In this document: one piece after another, positions 17,508 to 18,255 of the stretch
How positions within the stretch are numbered: position 1 is the stretch's first letter
Layout of the letters: each line of letters starts with the position of its first letter
Assembly: GCA_001275005.1 (NCBI GenBank)
Contig: JWZX01001125.1
Coordinates: 1 to 18,255 of the forward strand
Reading direction: 5' to 3'
Origin: Chrysochromulina tobinii
Lineage: Eukaryota; Haptophyta; Prymnesiales; Chrysochromulinaceae
Length of the DNA stretch: 18,255 nucleotides
The notes under the pieces: generated by a model
Told to the model about the DNA's origin: nothing
Seen by the model: the letters and a program-made list of their open reading frames with translations, nothing else
Databases searched by the model: none
Position numbers and translations under genes: made by a program

Positions 17508-17771
17508 ACAGGTGAGCAGGTGTAACAGTAGCCTTGACCTCGGGCGGATATGGCTCGACCGCAGTGAATACGCCATCACACGGTCGCCCATCACGGCGCC
17601 GGGCGTCGTTGTGAGCGCCTTTTGGCATGTCCGCCCTCGAGACCACGTGGGGTTAAGTCAGACGTATGTTCGACTCACTAGGGTCTCGGATAAGGCCTCA
17701 TTGATAATGAGGTGGTCGCCCATAACGGCGCTGCGAGACTTGCAATCGCTGCGAATTGCGAGCGTGAAAAC

Positions 17772-18255
17772 ATGAAGGGCGAGGCGCTGCTGCTCTTCGC
17801 CACCGCCGCCGTCACCGCCGCCCTTCCCACCTCCTCCGTCACCGCGCCCACCACCCTCGCCACCATCGCCCTAGCCCTCGTGCTACTGCTCACCGTGCTG
17901 CACGCTGTGAGCAACATTCTCTACACATCGTGGGAAGAAAGGGCCCAGTCAGAGCTTCATGGTGCAATTAGTGCTGCTGCGCATGCTCGCCAGCGTAGCA
18001 GCCCCCCGCCACGCCTCGGCACCGGTCGTCCCGACGCGGGCGATGCAGCGCGTCGTCGTCGGTCGAAAGCACTTGCGAAATTCTCCAAGCTGCGGACCGC
18101 CGAGACCCGGGCTGCCGCAATCCGGGCCGCCCACGATGCGCTCGCCGCCGACTGCGCCGCAGCGCTAATACAGCCTCAGCAGCAAGCGTGGCGGAGCTAT
18201 TTTCATCGCAGGGCAAAGTGGCGTATCGTCCTCTTCTTCTTCATCCACGTGCTGA
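17772..18255 (+). CDS. Partial membrane protein, N-terminal part only (runs off window)
   Basis: A frame opening at ATG 17772 stays open to the window end (161 codons) with no stop, so the C-terminus or next splice site is missing. The upstream in-frame stop is at 17691-17693 and no other ATG lies between. Residues 4-18 are hydrophobic and Ala-rich, like a signal sequence. Residues about 28-47 (TLATIALALVLLLTVLHAV) form a clear transmembrane helix. An Arg/Lys-rich, probably helical region follows (about 55-152), with IQPQQQAWRSYFHRR faintly resembling an IQ-type helix. A second hydrophobic stretch (IVLFFFIHVL) begins at the window edge. I do not recognise the family. The gene could equally be an exon of a larger one. 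Confidence 0.45.
   Translation, partial: MKGEALLLFATAAVTAALPTSSVTAPTTLATIALALVLLLTVLHAVSNILYTSWEERAQSELHGAISAAAHARQRSSPPPRLGTGRPDAGDAARRRRSKALAKFSKLRTAETRAAAIRAAHDALAADCAAALIQPQQQAWRSYFHRRAKWRIVLFFFIHVL

Larger units (their letters stand above)
14761..17771. other. 3-kb gene-poor, repeat-rich interval
   Basis: No gene I can support. Many long open frames exist on both strands, but they follow the high GC and the tandem repeats and mostly start at non-ATG codons. Contents in order: two hairpins near 15171-15200; a 15-bp-stem hairpin at 15263-15295; a 32-bp tandem repeat (15497-15593); a 20-bp repeat (15881-15940); a 53-bp-period duplication (16070-16151); a 14-bp repeat (16251-16317); a cag/cgg run (about 16647-16680); gcagtcgga-type repeats (17019-17050); the inverted-repeat element 17257-17507; and a duplicated 18-bp word at 17582-17599 and 17714-17731. 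The interval could hold a lncRNA or exons too short to see. Confidence 0.5.

Overview
This is nuclear DNA from a GC-rich eukaryote, most likely a unicellular alga or related protist. Genes face both ways with no operon logic. Several coding regions can only be closed by removing short GT-AG introns (57 to 158 nt in the models below). One gene is a clear eukaryotic vesicle-tethering factor (RINT1/TIP20), and the coding regions carry the Ala/Pro/Gly low-complexity stretches common in GC-rich microalgae. A haptophyte-like or similar phytoplankton source is an inference; nothing in the window fixes the taxon.

Layout from left to right. Positions 433-2719 (minus) hold a four-exon gene whose spliced product (about 638 aa) has the HxD...Hx10R pattern of an Fe(II)/2-oxoglutarate dioxygenase fold. 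Positions 3209-4479 (plus) hold a four-exon gene for an orphan 341-aa coiled-coil protein. Positions 4480-6040 are non-coding and contain a tRNA-like relic, an irregular array of CTGTCGAG octamers and a 16-bp perfect palindrome. Positions 6041-8956 (plus) are a single-exon gene for a 971-aa protein with SAP-like motifs, ankyrin-like repeats, a small SH3/Tudor-like region, a coiled coil and a C-terminal HNH-like nuclease motif. Positions 9723-12798 (minus) are RINT1, convergent with the 971-aa gene. Positions 12952-14760 (plus) encode a prokaryote-type beta-class DNA amino-methyltransferase, divergent from RINT1 across only 153 bp. The last 3 kb before 17772 are repeat-rich, with no gene I can support, and end in a 251-bp inverted-repeat element (17257-17507). 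From 17772 a reading frame for a membrane protein runs off the end of the window.

Two genes stand out. The intronless DNA methyltransferase has motif order IV-X-I with DPPY and a Pro/Ala-rich tail containing a nuclear-localisation-like stretch; it suggests that this genome makes N6-methyladenine (or N4-methylcytosine) with a bacterial-type enzyme. The SAP/ankyrin/HNH protein joins DNA-binding modules to a nuclease-like motif and has lower third-position GC than its RINT1 and methyltransferase neighbours. Whether these genes work together cannot be told from sequence; they are not co-directional neighbours, so I do not claim a methylation-nuclease system. All exon-intron models are by eye and rest on frame closure, splice dinucleotides and protein plausibility.
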